Below, piece by piece: positions 34,579-45,499 of a stretch of DNA of 64,000 nt (its first letter is position 1; every line of letters begins with the position of its first letter). Source of the stretch: Pinus tabuliformis (lineage: Eukaryota; Streptophyta; Pinopsida; Pinales; Pinaceae); the NCBI GenBank assembly GCA_031772625.1, contig CM062805.1, positions 515,758,102 to 515,822,101 on the forward strand, written 5' to 3'. The translations under genes were made by a program, and so were the position numbers. The notes under the pieces were generated by a model. The model did not search any database. It was given only the letters and a program-made list of their open reading frames with translations, and was not told the DNA's origin.

Positions 34579-34872
34579 GTAAGTGTGGTTTGAAACATTG
34601 TTGTTGCTTTTCCATGGTGTTAATGCAAATAAGCACTGCAACTAGTGCCATTATTTAGATTAAGTGCCGAAATCTAGGTGGTCTTGTAATGATAGAGTGA
34701 TTGTTTTCTAGCTACTAAGGCCATATGCATTTTTATCTCTTATGTTGTCCTGAGATATTCAAATTCAGAATAAGAATTGAGGTCTTGTTTCCACTATAGA
34801 TTGCAGTCAATTTCTTGAACATAATATATAGTAGATTATCTTTTACTAATCAATTGTGGATGTGATCCCTCG

Positions 34873-34979
34873 CAGGAAAGGAAATTCAAAGTGACTTTGA
34901 TTTCACATTGATTTGTCAAAACATCCACACAGGAAAGGAGATTCAAAGTGACACTGATTTCACATTGATTTGTCAAAAT
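34873..34979. repeat. Two-unit tandem repeat of 57 bp
   Basis: CAGGAAAGGAAATTCAAAGT... at 34873-34929 is repeated at 34930-34979 with three or so changes (GATTTCACATTGATTTGTCA in both). Confidence 0.85.
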
Positions 34980-37296
34980 GGAGGCAAGAGAAAAGGAAAC
35001 TTTGTATTCAACAATGCTCTTAATTTCATATGTACATGCACAGACATATTAGTAGAAAATATTGAAGAGTTGCCTACGTAATATTTTCCATTCCACTACA
35101 TTCTTTATAGCTTGTAAATAAATAACTCAAAACATATCATTACACTACTTGTTATTCTTTATTAATCAGTGGTTAAGATTTTTCTTCCTTCTGTGAAATT
35201 GTGTGTTATATAATGCTTCTTTTCCATTCACTATGTATAGCATATAAAGTGTGTCTAATGGAGTAGGAAGATTGGAAAGTCTTGTGATCCTTGAACTATG
35301 TTACAAGGCAAAAACCCAATGGGGCAGGGTAGGTGCATCCCCACAAAGGGGTCACAAATACCAAAGTTGGTATTGGCTAGTGCCTTGAGCTAGAAAATTT
35401 CCTTTACCCTTGTATTAACAGTGAATTTGGAGAGGATTTTAATATTATCTTTATAATATTTATATCAGTTAAGATTGATGAATAAAATTCATGAGACATG
35501 AGCTATGATGTCCTTGCAAGGTGGTTGTTGATTATTGGAAGCTATGATGGCCATTATGTCAGGTCCGGTGATCGCACTCCCTTGATCGTGAGCATGATTG
35601 TGATCAAGATGGAAGACTTCATAGTCTAGATTGATTATTTAGCAATGATAGTTAGTGGGCTCATTCACAAAAGCTTCTATTTCATTAATCCTTTTTATAG
35701 AGTTGTCAGATTCAATTTCCAAAGGTTTTAATTACACTATAGAGTTGAGTTCTAAGAGAGTTGTGATTCATAGTGTTAAGTATAGCGGCTATGACACTTG
35801 AATGAAGACAAGCATAGTAGAGGTATCAGACTCTGTTATAAGCTTACCTACATATTATAAGGGACTTGGTTGGCTTTTTTGTAATTTTATAAACAAGTTC
35901 CATGTCGTGGAAATGTGAAAAAAAAAACAGTGGTATTTCCACCATGTGGCTCTTGTCATATATGGTTTTATACTTTTTCAAAAAATTCTTTAAGAGTTCA
36001 CAATGCTAAGATTCACTAGGACTTTACAAAGTTTTATTATTTAGTGAAAGACTCACCAAGATCTTACAAGATTTTATAATTGAGTAAATTATTCGCCATG
36101 CTTGGTGAGAGATTCGCCAAAAAATTATATATACATATTATATTATTGATAAAATCGCCTTCCATTTTTCCTATATACCATGGAGATTTGCCAATTTTTT
36201 ATACATATAAATTTGGGGGGGTTCTTAAAATTTTCCCTGGCTGTGACCTTAAAATTGGATATCATATCATATATATAACCATTGTAGTGTAAAAAAAACA
36301 TGTCAAATCACCACCATATTCAAATAAACATTATAACAACTGCAAATTGAGGCTACTATCATTTCTTCCAACAATATATTCCCAAAATATTAGCTTATAG
36401 ATTGTTACATGACTATATTCAATCAAACTTTACCTAGGTGAGAAAATGCATACCTCAAAGCTTGGCCATTTCAAATTTGACTATAGCAGACCAAGGTAAT
36501 CTGTAATGCCTTCTCGTGGATCCATGTGATTACTTTTCTTTAGTGGATTGCTAATTTTCCCAAAAAATAAACCTACCCATGACCACAAAGTCCTAACTAC
36601 TCTAATCCATGCGTTGATTATTGCACACCCTAACCAGGATAGTTGGACACATTATTAGAATATAATATACATATCCCTAACATTACAATATCATTTGTAG
36701 ATGCTTGGAAAAGAGGGACTTCATATAACTTCCAAGCATTAAAATAAATTATGTTATGTATGTTTGGAGTAACAAGATTTGCATAGCTTAAACATCATTC
36801 CTAAGAAATTTTAAGCTACACCTTCAATTTCCTCGATATTTGTTGTTATGAATCCACTCTTTCGACATCGATTTCACATTATAAGGTCTATACTATTAAT
36901 ATTCTATTGGATGAAGAGATTAGATCTTCAAGCTCTATAATTTGGTTCATAAACTTGTACATAACTTATCGTTGCATTAAAACCTACGACTTATTTTCCA
37001 AAAAAAAAAAACACAATGGGTTGAACAAGATTTACAATTCAATGGCTTCAATTTTCTAAGGTCATTGTCACCTCTCATTGTTGGGGGTTCTCTCAAACTA
37101 CTAATGGTTTTGTTTCTAGGCCTGCCTCTTCTTTTGCTCCAAACACTATGGTTTTCATTGTCATGCCCCGCATATCCTTCCACCTCTATTTCAAATGTTT
37201 TTGTATATATATTTGAGGGGCCAAAAAAAGCACATAACTCTTTCAGCGTGCCCTTTGGACCTCCTGGTGTAAATGCTAGTTACACTGAAGGTATTC
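34980..37296. other. Non-coding AT-rich stretch
   Basis: No gene recognised. The minus strand at 36977-37183 is open and contains GRPRNK within SKRRGRPRNK, an AT-hook-like word, but nothing else supports a gene. Around 36000-36120 there are degenerate repeats containing ATTCACTAGGA or ACTCACCAAGA. Confidence 0.4.
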
Positions 37297-37571
37297 TTTT
37301 TTTCCAAAGAAAAATGCGTAATTTCCATTAAGCTTTTAAGAAAATTACAAGTTGTATGCTAGCATTTGTGCAATGCTTTCACTACTTTCAGGTGATGGAA
37401 CAGTTCTGTTGTTCAGTTTTGTTGTTTGAGCATAAATATTTACATATTCCTTCATTAAACTTGAAGGCTAAAAAAAAATAAAACATTACTGTTTTTTGCA
37501 TAGTTCTGTAGAAGTAAACAAAAACAAAAACAAGAGTAAACTGTGAACATAAACTAGGATGATCATATCTA

Positions 37572-40500
37572 TTAGTCCTGTAGATGTATCGCCTCATCCA
37601 TGTAAGGCCTGTGGTGGATCTGGAAAAAGTCTCCGTCCTTGTATTCCTGGATTATCCACTGTCCTCTAGTCAGCTGCGCGGCCTCTTTAGAAAGACAATC
37701 AGCGACTTCATTCCTTTCCCTGTAAATATGAGAGCAGACAAAAGACTCAAACTGTGATTTTAATGCAATAGCTTCTTCCATCAGGTCTCTGAGTGTGTGC
37801 ATGTGACAGTTATAGGTCCCATTTATCCAATTTATGATGAGCTGTGAGTCCCCAAAAATTTGTATATTGTGGCAGTGTTTTTCCTTGGCAAAGAGGAGTA
37901 GATGTCTAAGACTATTTAGTTCTGCGAAGTTGTTGGTGCCTCTCCCTAGTCCCACTTTTATTTTATAGTTCACTGACTCGGACAGGTGAAGGACTGCTCC
38001 ACCACCACATCCCTTAGGTTGGGCTGAGCCATCAAAATATGCCCAAGGCTGGCCCTTGTCTATAGTTTCTGGGATTATTGTTCGAGGGGGTTGTGGTGCT
38101 TTGTCTTAGGGATAGAATTGTAGATGGCCTGGATGTTGTTGCATATTGCCGCTCCCAGAATGTCTTTGTCCTGGAAGATTTTGTGGTTCCTGATAATCCA
38201 GATGCCCCAACAGATGATGGGAGGCAGATTTTTTTGCTTCTGGCTGTCAGTTTTGGACCACCAGATTTCCCATGCCTCTTTTATGTTATTGCCGGTCCAT
38301 CGACAGGGAACATTTAGCCCTGTGGTAATTATATTCCAGATATCCACCGAGATAGGGCAGTGGAGAAATAGGTGGTCGGTGTCCTCCATCACCATATTGC
38401 AGAGGCTGCATCTTGAAGGCCCATGTATGCTCCATTTTGTCAGGTTGAGGTCTGTGGGGATTTTGTTTGAAAGGATAGACCAGAGGAGGAGTCGCGCTTT
38501 GTGGGGAGCTTTCAGCTTCCATATGGATCGCCACCACCAACATTGTGGGCCGATTGCTCGAGCTTCCATGATGGCCGCAAACCCAGATTTGGGGGTGTAG
38601 TTGCCGTTGGGTGCCTTTGCCCAGATTAGCCTATCTTCTCTTGTTGTAATCTTGATGTTTGCCTCTTCCAGGCCTCCCACGAAATGTGACCAGTCCATAC
38701 TCCATCTATCTCTGATGCCCAGATTTTCAAATGCCTGCCATTGTCTGTAGGGAGTCTCGCCCGCCCCTCCTCTTTGATATGAGCAAGGAGTGTGTATCCG
38801 GCCGCGCTGAGTTCCTGTCTCATTTCCTATGGTAGAATGTGGGCATTTCCACTACCTTCCCAGGCATCGGCCCCAATTCTGATTTGTGAGCCGTTCCCCA
38901 CCTTCCAGGCCAGTCCTAATTTGATGATATTGATAGAGTGTGTGACTGCCTTCCAGATATTTGAGACCCCCACTTGGTGGTGATATGTGCTACGTAGCCA
39001 ATCTGTGGTTGATTGTGGATAGATGTATTTGTTGTAGATCACTTCAGTCCAGAGACTATTTGTGGTGATGATTTGCCAGGCCAATTTTTCTCCCAAAGCC
39101 TTGGAAAAATCTTGGGGTTCCTTTAATCCCCAGCCTCCCCATTTCTTTGGTTTTGCTATCCTCTCCCACTTGACCCAGGTGAAAGTTTTTCCAGCTGTTT
39201 GGCCCCTCCAAAGGAATCTACAATAGATCTGTTTGATTCTGTGATGGATGCCTTTAGGGATCCAAGCCAGGGACATCCAGTATACCGGTATGGCCTCAAG
39301 GACTGATTTGATGAGAGTGAGTCTCCCTGCCCTGGAGAGCCACCTCTGTTGCCAGATGTTTATGCGAGTTTCAATCTTAGCTATCATCCATGCCCAATCT
39401 GCAATGTGGTATCCATTAGGCTTGAGTCTGAATCCCAGGTATTTTAGGCCATCTTCCAGCTCTTGTCTCACAAAGCCGAAATGTTGGGAGGCGAATCTTT
39501 GTTCATTTCGTAGGCAGGAGTTGAATATGATTGTTGATTTTGTATAGTTCGGCTCCATTCCTGTAGCTTTACAAAAGAGAGTTAAGATTGCCTTGAAACT
39601 AGAGGTATCCCTATAGGATCCATTTAGAAAAATTAGAATATCATCAACAAAGAGAAGGTGAGAAATGGTGGTCCTGTCATTGATTTCCACTCCTCCCAGA
39701 GTGCCATTGTTCCTTGCTGATGTTATGAGTCTGTTGAGTCCTTCCATTATCAGTAGGAAAAGCAAAGGGGAGAGAGGGCAGCCTTGTCTGAGGCCCCTTT
39801 CTGCATGGAAGAAATTTGAAGCTGCTCCATTGATCAGGACACTGAAGGAAACCGACGTGAAGCAGCACCCCATCCACTTGATGAATTGGTGGGGGAAACC
39901 AATGTGTGTGAGCATGAGCTGTAGATAGGTCCAGTTGACTCTGTCGAAGGCTTTGGACAAGTCTATTTTGAGGATGGATGCTTTTTTTGAAGTGATTTTT
40001 ATGGAATGGAGCATTTCCTGAGTAGTTCCTATAGCCTCCTAGATGTGGCGGTGCTTGAGGAAAGCGAATTGTTCCTTAGAGATCATCCTGGATAGAATGG
40101 GTTTGATACGGAGAGCGATTATTTTGGAGATGATCTTGTAGATACAGTTACAAAGGTAGATAGGTCTGTAATCATCAAAGGATTGTGGGTTGTCCACTTT
40201 GGGAATGAGGGCTATGAAGGTGGAGTTGAAGGCTTCAGACATTTTCCCCGAGGTTTGGCAGTCTTCAACAGCTAGCAAAAGGTCTTGGCCAATGAGCTCA
40301 AAGAAAGTGATATAGAATTCAATGGGCCAGCCATCTAGTCCAGGACTCTTGTCTTTTCCCAGGCTTTTGAGGGTGGCCTCCAACTCCCCTATTGTGATGG
40401 GCAAGTTCAATGACTCCTTTTCTTCTTCTTCGACATAAAGAGGGATTGCTTCAGCAACTTGGAGTATTTCTGCTATGTTTGCTACTCTAGGGTTCTTATA

Positions 40501-41688
40501 GATATTCAAGAAGTGTCGAACCCCTAAATCTGCTAGCTATGCGAAAGTGTTGGCTTCTCTTCCATTTTGGTCCCTTAGAGCCCAGATAGTGTTGATATTT
40601 CACCTTCCTCTGGCGTACTGTTGGAAGAACTTGGTATTTTCGTCGCCAGCTTTTAACCAAGTTGCTCTGCTCTTTAGTCGCCATGTCTCTTCGGCTCGTC
40701 TCAGAAGTTTTATTTTTTTCTTTTCTAGATTAACTAGTTGTTCCCTTGTGTCGAGAGTAGAGTAGCTTGTCAGCCCCAAAGAGTCGAGTTGGGCCAGTTC
40801 TGCCTCGATCTTGACCAGTTCCTCCTCTTCTTTTTGTTTTCTGGTCTTTACCGAGGTGATTGTTTTCTGTTTGAGACAATTTAGGTTTTTAGTGATGGCA
40901 GATCCGGGAGACAACCTGTCCTCCCTGTTATAATGGGTCCAATTCCTTTTTACCAGATCCTGGAACCCTTCTTCCCCCATCCAAGCAACATTGAATTTGA
41001 AGGGGGATCCTGACTTTTCTGGCTTCATCTTCAAGTTCAAGAAAAATCAGAGAGTGGTCTGAGCTGCCCCTTGAGCTGGACCAATGCCTGATTCGGCCCA
41101 GACTGTTTAGGAGAGGAGATCTGATGAGGAAACGATCTAATCGACGGGCAAGGGCATGCTCCCCGATGCGACGATTCCTCCAGGTAGGCATTTTGCAGGT
41201 TGAGTCTATGCTTATGAGGTCATAGTCATCCAGTAATTTCTCGAAGAAGCCAATTAGGGCATCAGATTGTGCCCTGTGCCCCCAAGATTCTACCAGCCCC
41301 AGGGAGAAATTTAGATCTCCCCCTATAATTATGTTCTCTGTCTGCATGAATTCTGACTGTAGTAAGCTTTCCCAGTAGGCCTCTCTGTGATGGGGGAATT
41401 GGAAATGATGTCTGCTCCCAGGAAACCCTGCCCTCCCCAGGCATTGATAATTTTAACTGAGGAGATGTTGAACCCCAAGGCTAGACCTCCTGAGCGACCT
41501 CTCGCATCCAGGAAGAAGAACTCCCAGTTGGGAAGGAAAGATTTAAGTGTTTTGAGGACCAGTGGTCCATCGCCAAGAGTTTCTTGTAGCATTAAGAAAT
41601 CCAATTTTTCTGATTGACAAAGCCTCTTTAGAGCCAGCTTTTTGTCGGGGCTGGCTAAACCCCTGCAGTTAAAGGAGAGGCCTTTCAT
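37572..41688 (-). pseudogene. LINE 2 ORF2: endonuclease, reverse transcriptase, RNase H (broken)
   Basis: From the 5' end: APE-type endonuclease (starts MKGLSFNCRGLASPDKK, LMLQETLGD; after a frameshift IIGGDLNFSLGLVE, LDRFL, SSDHSLIF). Linker with TWLKAGDENTKFF (about 40630). RT from 40509: SPGLDGWPIEFYI, SFDDYRPIYLC; TAG at about 40038 in HRHI-stop-EAIG; then LKIDLSKAFDRVNW, GLRQGCPLSPLLFL, LLFVDDILIFL. A stop and frameshift follow at about 38823. The zinc-binding RT-associated region is at 38698-38075 (CSLCNMVMEDTDHLFLHC), and RNase H is at about 38060-37572 (YFDGSA, NNFAELNSLRH, FGDSQLIINW, RERNEVADCLSKEA), with a further break near 37980. Catalytic residues survive, but at least five lesions disrupt the frame. 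Confidence 0.9.
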
Positions 41689-41850
41689 GGGTTCACAGAG
41701 GCAGGGTTCCCCTTTTCTCTAAGGACCTGGTCAATGGGAGTTTGTATGCCTGAAGCCACCTCCAAGCTGGCTCTTTTAATGGCTTTGGAGATGCGGGATT
41801 ATCTGCCCTGTGGAGCTTTGGGGGGGAGGGGTGGGATTGGGTCTTCCTCT

Positions 41851-43370
41851 CGCTACTGGGTTTTTGACGAAAAGAACTTTACTTTCACTGTTCCCTTGGT
41901 GACTTGACTTAAAGGCCAAGTGGTATGAGAGACCCCTAACACAAACCTATGCTAGAAATTGGAAAGACCCAAAAAGTTGCAGAGCTCTGTTAGAGTGGTT
42001 GGGGTTGGCCAATCTTGAATTAGTTGTATCTTGGACGGGTCCACATTTACACCCTACTCATCAATGACGTACCCTAGATATTGAACCTGGGTCAAAAAAA
42101 AGGTGCATTTCTCCAAGTTAGCACACAACTTGTGTTGTTGAAGGGTTTGAAGGACCCGTCGAATATGGTGGAGGTGCTCTGCCCAACTCTGGCTAAAGAT
42201 CAAGATGTCATCTAAATACACCACCAAAAATGCATTTTTGAAGGGCTGCAAGATGTCGTCCATCAGTCTCATGAAGGTTGCAGGGGCATTCGTTAATCCG
42301 AACGGCATGACCAACCATTTGAAATTCCCTCCTTGGATTTGAAGGCAATCTTCCACACATCAGAGGGTTTGATAGGCACCTGATGATAACCTGACTTCAA
42401 GTTAATCTGGTTGAAATATTTGGCCCCCTTGAGCTGGCCTAGAAGGTCATCAATTTGCAGGACTGGGTACCTATTCCCGACAATGATCTTGTTCAGTGCT
42501 CGATAGTCAATACAGAGTCTTCAGGTCCCATTCTTCTTCTGTACCAATATAATCGAGCTCCCATAGGGTGATGAGATTCATGTGATGTGCCCTTTCTGCA
42601 ATAGTTCCTGAATCTTAATCTCATTGTTCTCCAGAACAGAGAATCAATAGATCGGTCCATTGCGCTATGGCGTGCATGGGGTCAGATCGATGGAGTGCTT
42701 GACTTGACAGTGTATAGGTACCCCTGTGGGTGAGCCGAAAATGTCCTTGTACTCCTCTATGACCTTGTCCATATGTTGTTGTTGTGTAGAGGAGCCATCC
42801 CCGGAAGCAGTGACCACAACCTTCTTCTTGGCTTGGGGGCGAATCATAAGGAAAACAAATTTCCTGGTTTGGGAAATGATCTTACTGCATTGTTTTACAG
42901 TGATCAAAGAGATGTCAGTAGGCAGGGCTACCTCCGATATCTTGTACAACTTATTAGCCAAAGTAATAATCACAGAGCGAGGTCTAGACTCATATACAGC
43001 ATGTCGCTTCCACAAGTATGGTTGTCCTAACAATACATTAGAAACTTCAAGAGGAGCAACGTCACACAATAGCTCATCCATGAAGGGCTTGATGCTATAG
43101 GAAAGGCGACACTGCTGGCTGACATGAAGATCTCCTGCTTGGTGAAGCCACCCAATGTTGTACGACTATGGATGTGATGTAGTCTTTCGTCCAATTGCTA
43201 TACGACCTCTGCTGCAATGAGGTTCTTTTGGTCTAGCTATCAACAATGAAATCCAATGGAGAACCCTTCACTCACATATGTGAGTGGAAGAGGCGTTCCC
43301 CCGCCTCTGGATCTTCAGGCTCAATTTTCTGGATCTTTGTGGTGGCTGTTGGGCCTAAGAATTATCCGAA
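41851..43370 (-). pseudogene. Ty3/gypsy fragment: protease to reverse transcriptase, inserted in LINE 2
   Basis: Minus strand. It begins with KIEPEDPEAGERLFH and a protease-like LDFIVDS, continues RPRSVIITLANKLYKI, TVKQCSKIISQTRKF, VIEEYKDIFGSPTGVP and HCQVKHSIDLTP, then a damaged RT N-terminus. It is clear again at WLVMPFGLTNAPATFM, VVYLDDILIFS (catalytic Asp pair in YLDD), LEKCTFFLTQVQYLGYV, KIQLIQDWPTPTTLTEL and the thumb/RNase H start. Both ends stop inside coding sequence and no LTRs are seen, so this is a fragment. It separates ORF1 from ORF2 of the LINE. Confidence 0.88.
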
Positions 43371-43399
43371 GGCATGGAGGGGTGGAGGGATGGAGCACA

Positions 43400-44956
43400 T
43401 ATTATAGCAGTGGGAGGATCCAGATGTCAAAACCCTGAGGGGCTCACTATGCGGGGTGTGATGGCTGGTGGTGCAGGGGGTGTTTGGGACTGGGGTAGGA
43501 GCAGGAGTCACAGGGTAGCAGATTTGGCTCAGCTTGGGGAGGGGGGGGCTATATTCAAATTTAATTGTAAAGAACTAGAAACAGTATTGATACATTCAGT
43601 TGGAGAAATAGAGTTAGGGGAAGAGGAGGTACCCGTGAAGCCCGTGCCTTCTTTGGAGCGTGCCCTAGTGCTCGGCACCTCAGGGTTCAAGTTTTCCATT
43701 CCTGAGAGGCCTGGAGGAACTAGGGGCTATTTTCCTGGTCCCTCAGACTGTCTAGATCGCAGATTAGTGAGCTCTGCTATTCCTAGGTCCGTCTGTGTGT
43801 TGGCCACTGCAAACCTTCTCGGGGGAGAGGGTCTTTGTCCTGTAACTAGTGGGCAGGTTTTGTAGAGATAGCCAACTTCATGGCATCTCCTGCATCTAAA
43901 CGGTATGCCCTCATAGTCCAATTCCTGCCAGCAGGTTGTAGCTCCCAGTTGGAATTGATAACTTTCCACCAAGCCATCTCTAGTGTCCCGGTAGACTAGG
44001 ATTCGAGCCATTGCTAGGATGCCGATGTCCATATACGTTCTGTCATGGTCTAGATAAGTGCCGAGGTCATCCATAATGATTTTGAATATTTCCTCAGACT
44101 AGAATTGCAGTGGGAGGCTTGGTAGACAAACCCATATTGGCCCTGCTCCCAAGCTCTCCTTCTCTAGATCGAATAGCATAGACCATCGCTTAAGAAGCAC
44201 TGGGGTCATCTCTATGTGCCAGTATCGGGTTAGTATCCAGCTCACGTCTTCTAGCTCAACAAAGATTAGGGAAAACCATCCTCTTGACATGGCCATCACT
44301 GCTGGAAGTTGTGGCAGGACATTCCCCCAGACCTCCATCATCCATCGTTTAAGACGGCCTGGCGAGTAGTTTCTTCCATGCACTCTCCCCATTAGGACCG
44401 TGCTCTCTGTTAGGGATGCTTTGTCCATTCCAATACCTTCACAAAAAACCAATTTTTTTCCCCTTTCCCTCTTCTTGGATAACTTGGACTATTTGGCCTT
44501 CTTTGCCTTGAGAATCTGTTGTTCAGATTGGCTACTTCCTTTTCTCGCCGGGCTGTTCTCCGGGTTTGAGTCCCTTGGCTCTTCCCTGTCCAGCTCGTTG
44601 TTTACCAAGCCCTTGAAATTGCCCAAGGGTTGTACCTTGCTCCTTGGGTCGAGCTACGTGATAACATCCTGTGGGTGCTCGGGCCTGTTGGGCTCGTTGT
44701 TTGTTGTGTGGTGGCCTATGTTCAACTCTATGATACCGAAGTTCGGGTCTTCAGAGATCCCAGTCGAGAAACCCTCGCTTCCTTGTAGATCCTCGGGGAG
44801 CTGTTGTTGTCTGCTCCAGCCTAAGAAATCGGACGGGGACGGAATAGTGAGAAATGTGGAGTTGGTACCCTCGACGAGGTTAATGAAACCATCAGTGACC
44901 GCTGCTCTCGTTTGGGTAATTTCCAGCACTTGTAAAGAAGTTTCCATGTTTGCCAT
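43400..44956 (-). pseudogene. LINE 2 ORF1 (DUF4283 and zinc knuckle)
   Basis: RNA-binding ORF1 protein of plant LINEs, in pieces. N-terminal segment (44956-44654, MANMETSLQVLEITQTR, SDFLGWSRQQQ); DUF4283-like segment (44452-44099: LMGRVHGRNYSPGRLKRW, VLKRWSMLFDLEKESLG, IWVCLPSLPLQF); then a CCHC knuckle region (44074-43727: FRCRRCHEVGYLYKTCP, with Tyr where His is usual). The C-terminal part is a Ser/Pro-rich tail with stops. The frames differ between segments, so it is not translatable as one protein. The region above 44978 may be ORF1 5' sequence. Confidence 0.8.
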
Positions 44957-45499
44957 CCCATAGGTGCCATGGTTTACCTATTTGTCCGGTGCTTTGTCAA
45001 TGGCCGGTCTGACCCCTGCTTGTGTTAACAGACAGGAAGCCACGAAAATCTCGGATTCTGGGTAGTTTTCCGAAGTGTAGTCAAGGGGCTCCTCCTCATA
45101 AACCTCTTCCATCCTCCATAGAAGAGTTAACTGGTGGGGTTGGGTCACGAAACCACGGAGCAATTGGCCCGAGGAGAAAGTGGGGTTCATGTCTAGAAAC
45201 CGTGAGATGATCACACCTCCTATCCCTTAGACCGTAGTGGGTTAGCTTCCAGAGTCTTGTTCCTTGAGGTTTGGGCACCCGAAACCTCAATGCTATCCTC
45301 GACGGTGGAAGAAACTGGGGTTGTCCAGGAGACTGTGCTTCGAGTTGTGGGGCAGGCCGATAGGCTACAAGAAATTTTGCTGACACCTGCTATGCGACCT
45401 TGTGACTGTGTTGACCATGATAGGACTACCATGTACTTCTCCATGTTATGTATGCTCATCTCCAGTCTTCCCTGGTGGCATCTTGCCTTAGCTGCTCCA

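Larger units (their letters stand above)
37297..45250 (-). mobile_element. Older LINE of related type, with a gypsy insertion
   Basis: Minus-strand non-LTR element with ORF1 (43400-44956), then a foreign gypsy fragment (about 41851-43370), then ORF2 (41688-37572) and a short 3' UTR ending in a T run (37297-37303). The 3' end begins TTTTTTTCC...AAAAATGCGTAA...CATTAA, close to the 3' end of LINE 1 at 29222 (CC...AAAAATCCGTAAACATTT), so the two belong to related families. I could not find a target duplication or an exact 5' end; the latter lies around 45250. Confidence 0.75.

Noticed and set aside
37065..37331. Hydrophobic 88-residue plus-strand stretch and the overlapping basic minus-strand stretch
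   Set aside because: Only one AT-hook-like word (GRPRNK) on the minus strand; no start context, no homologous blocks.
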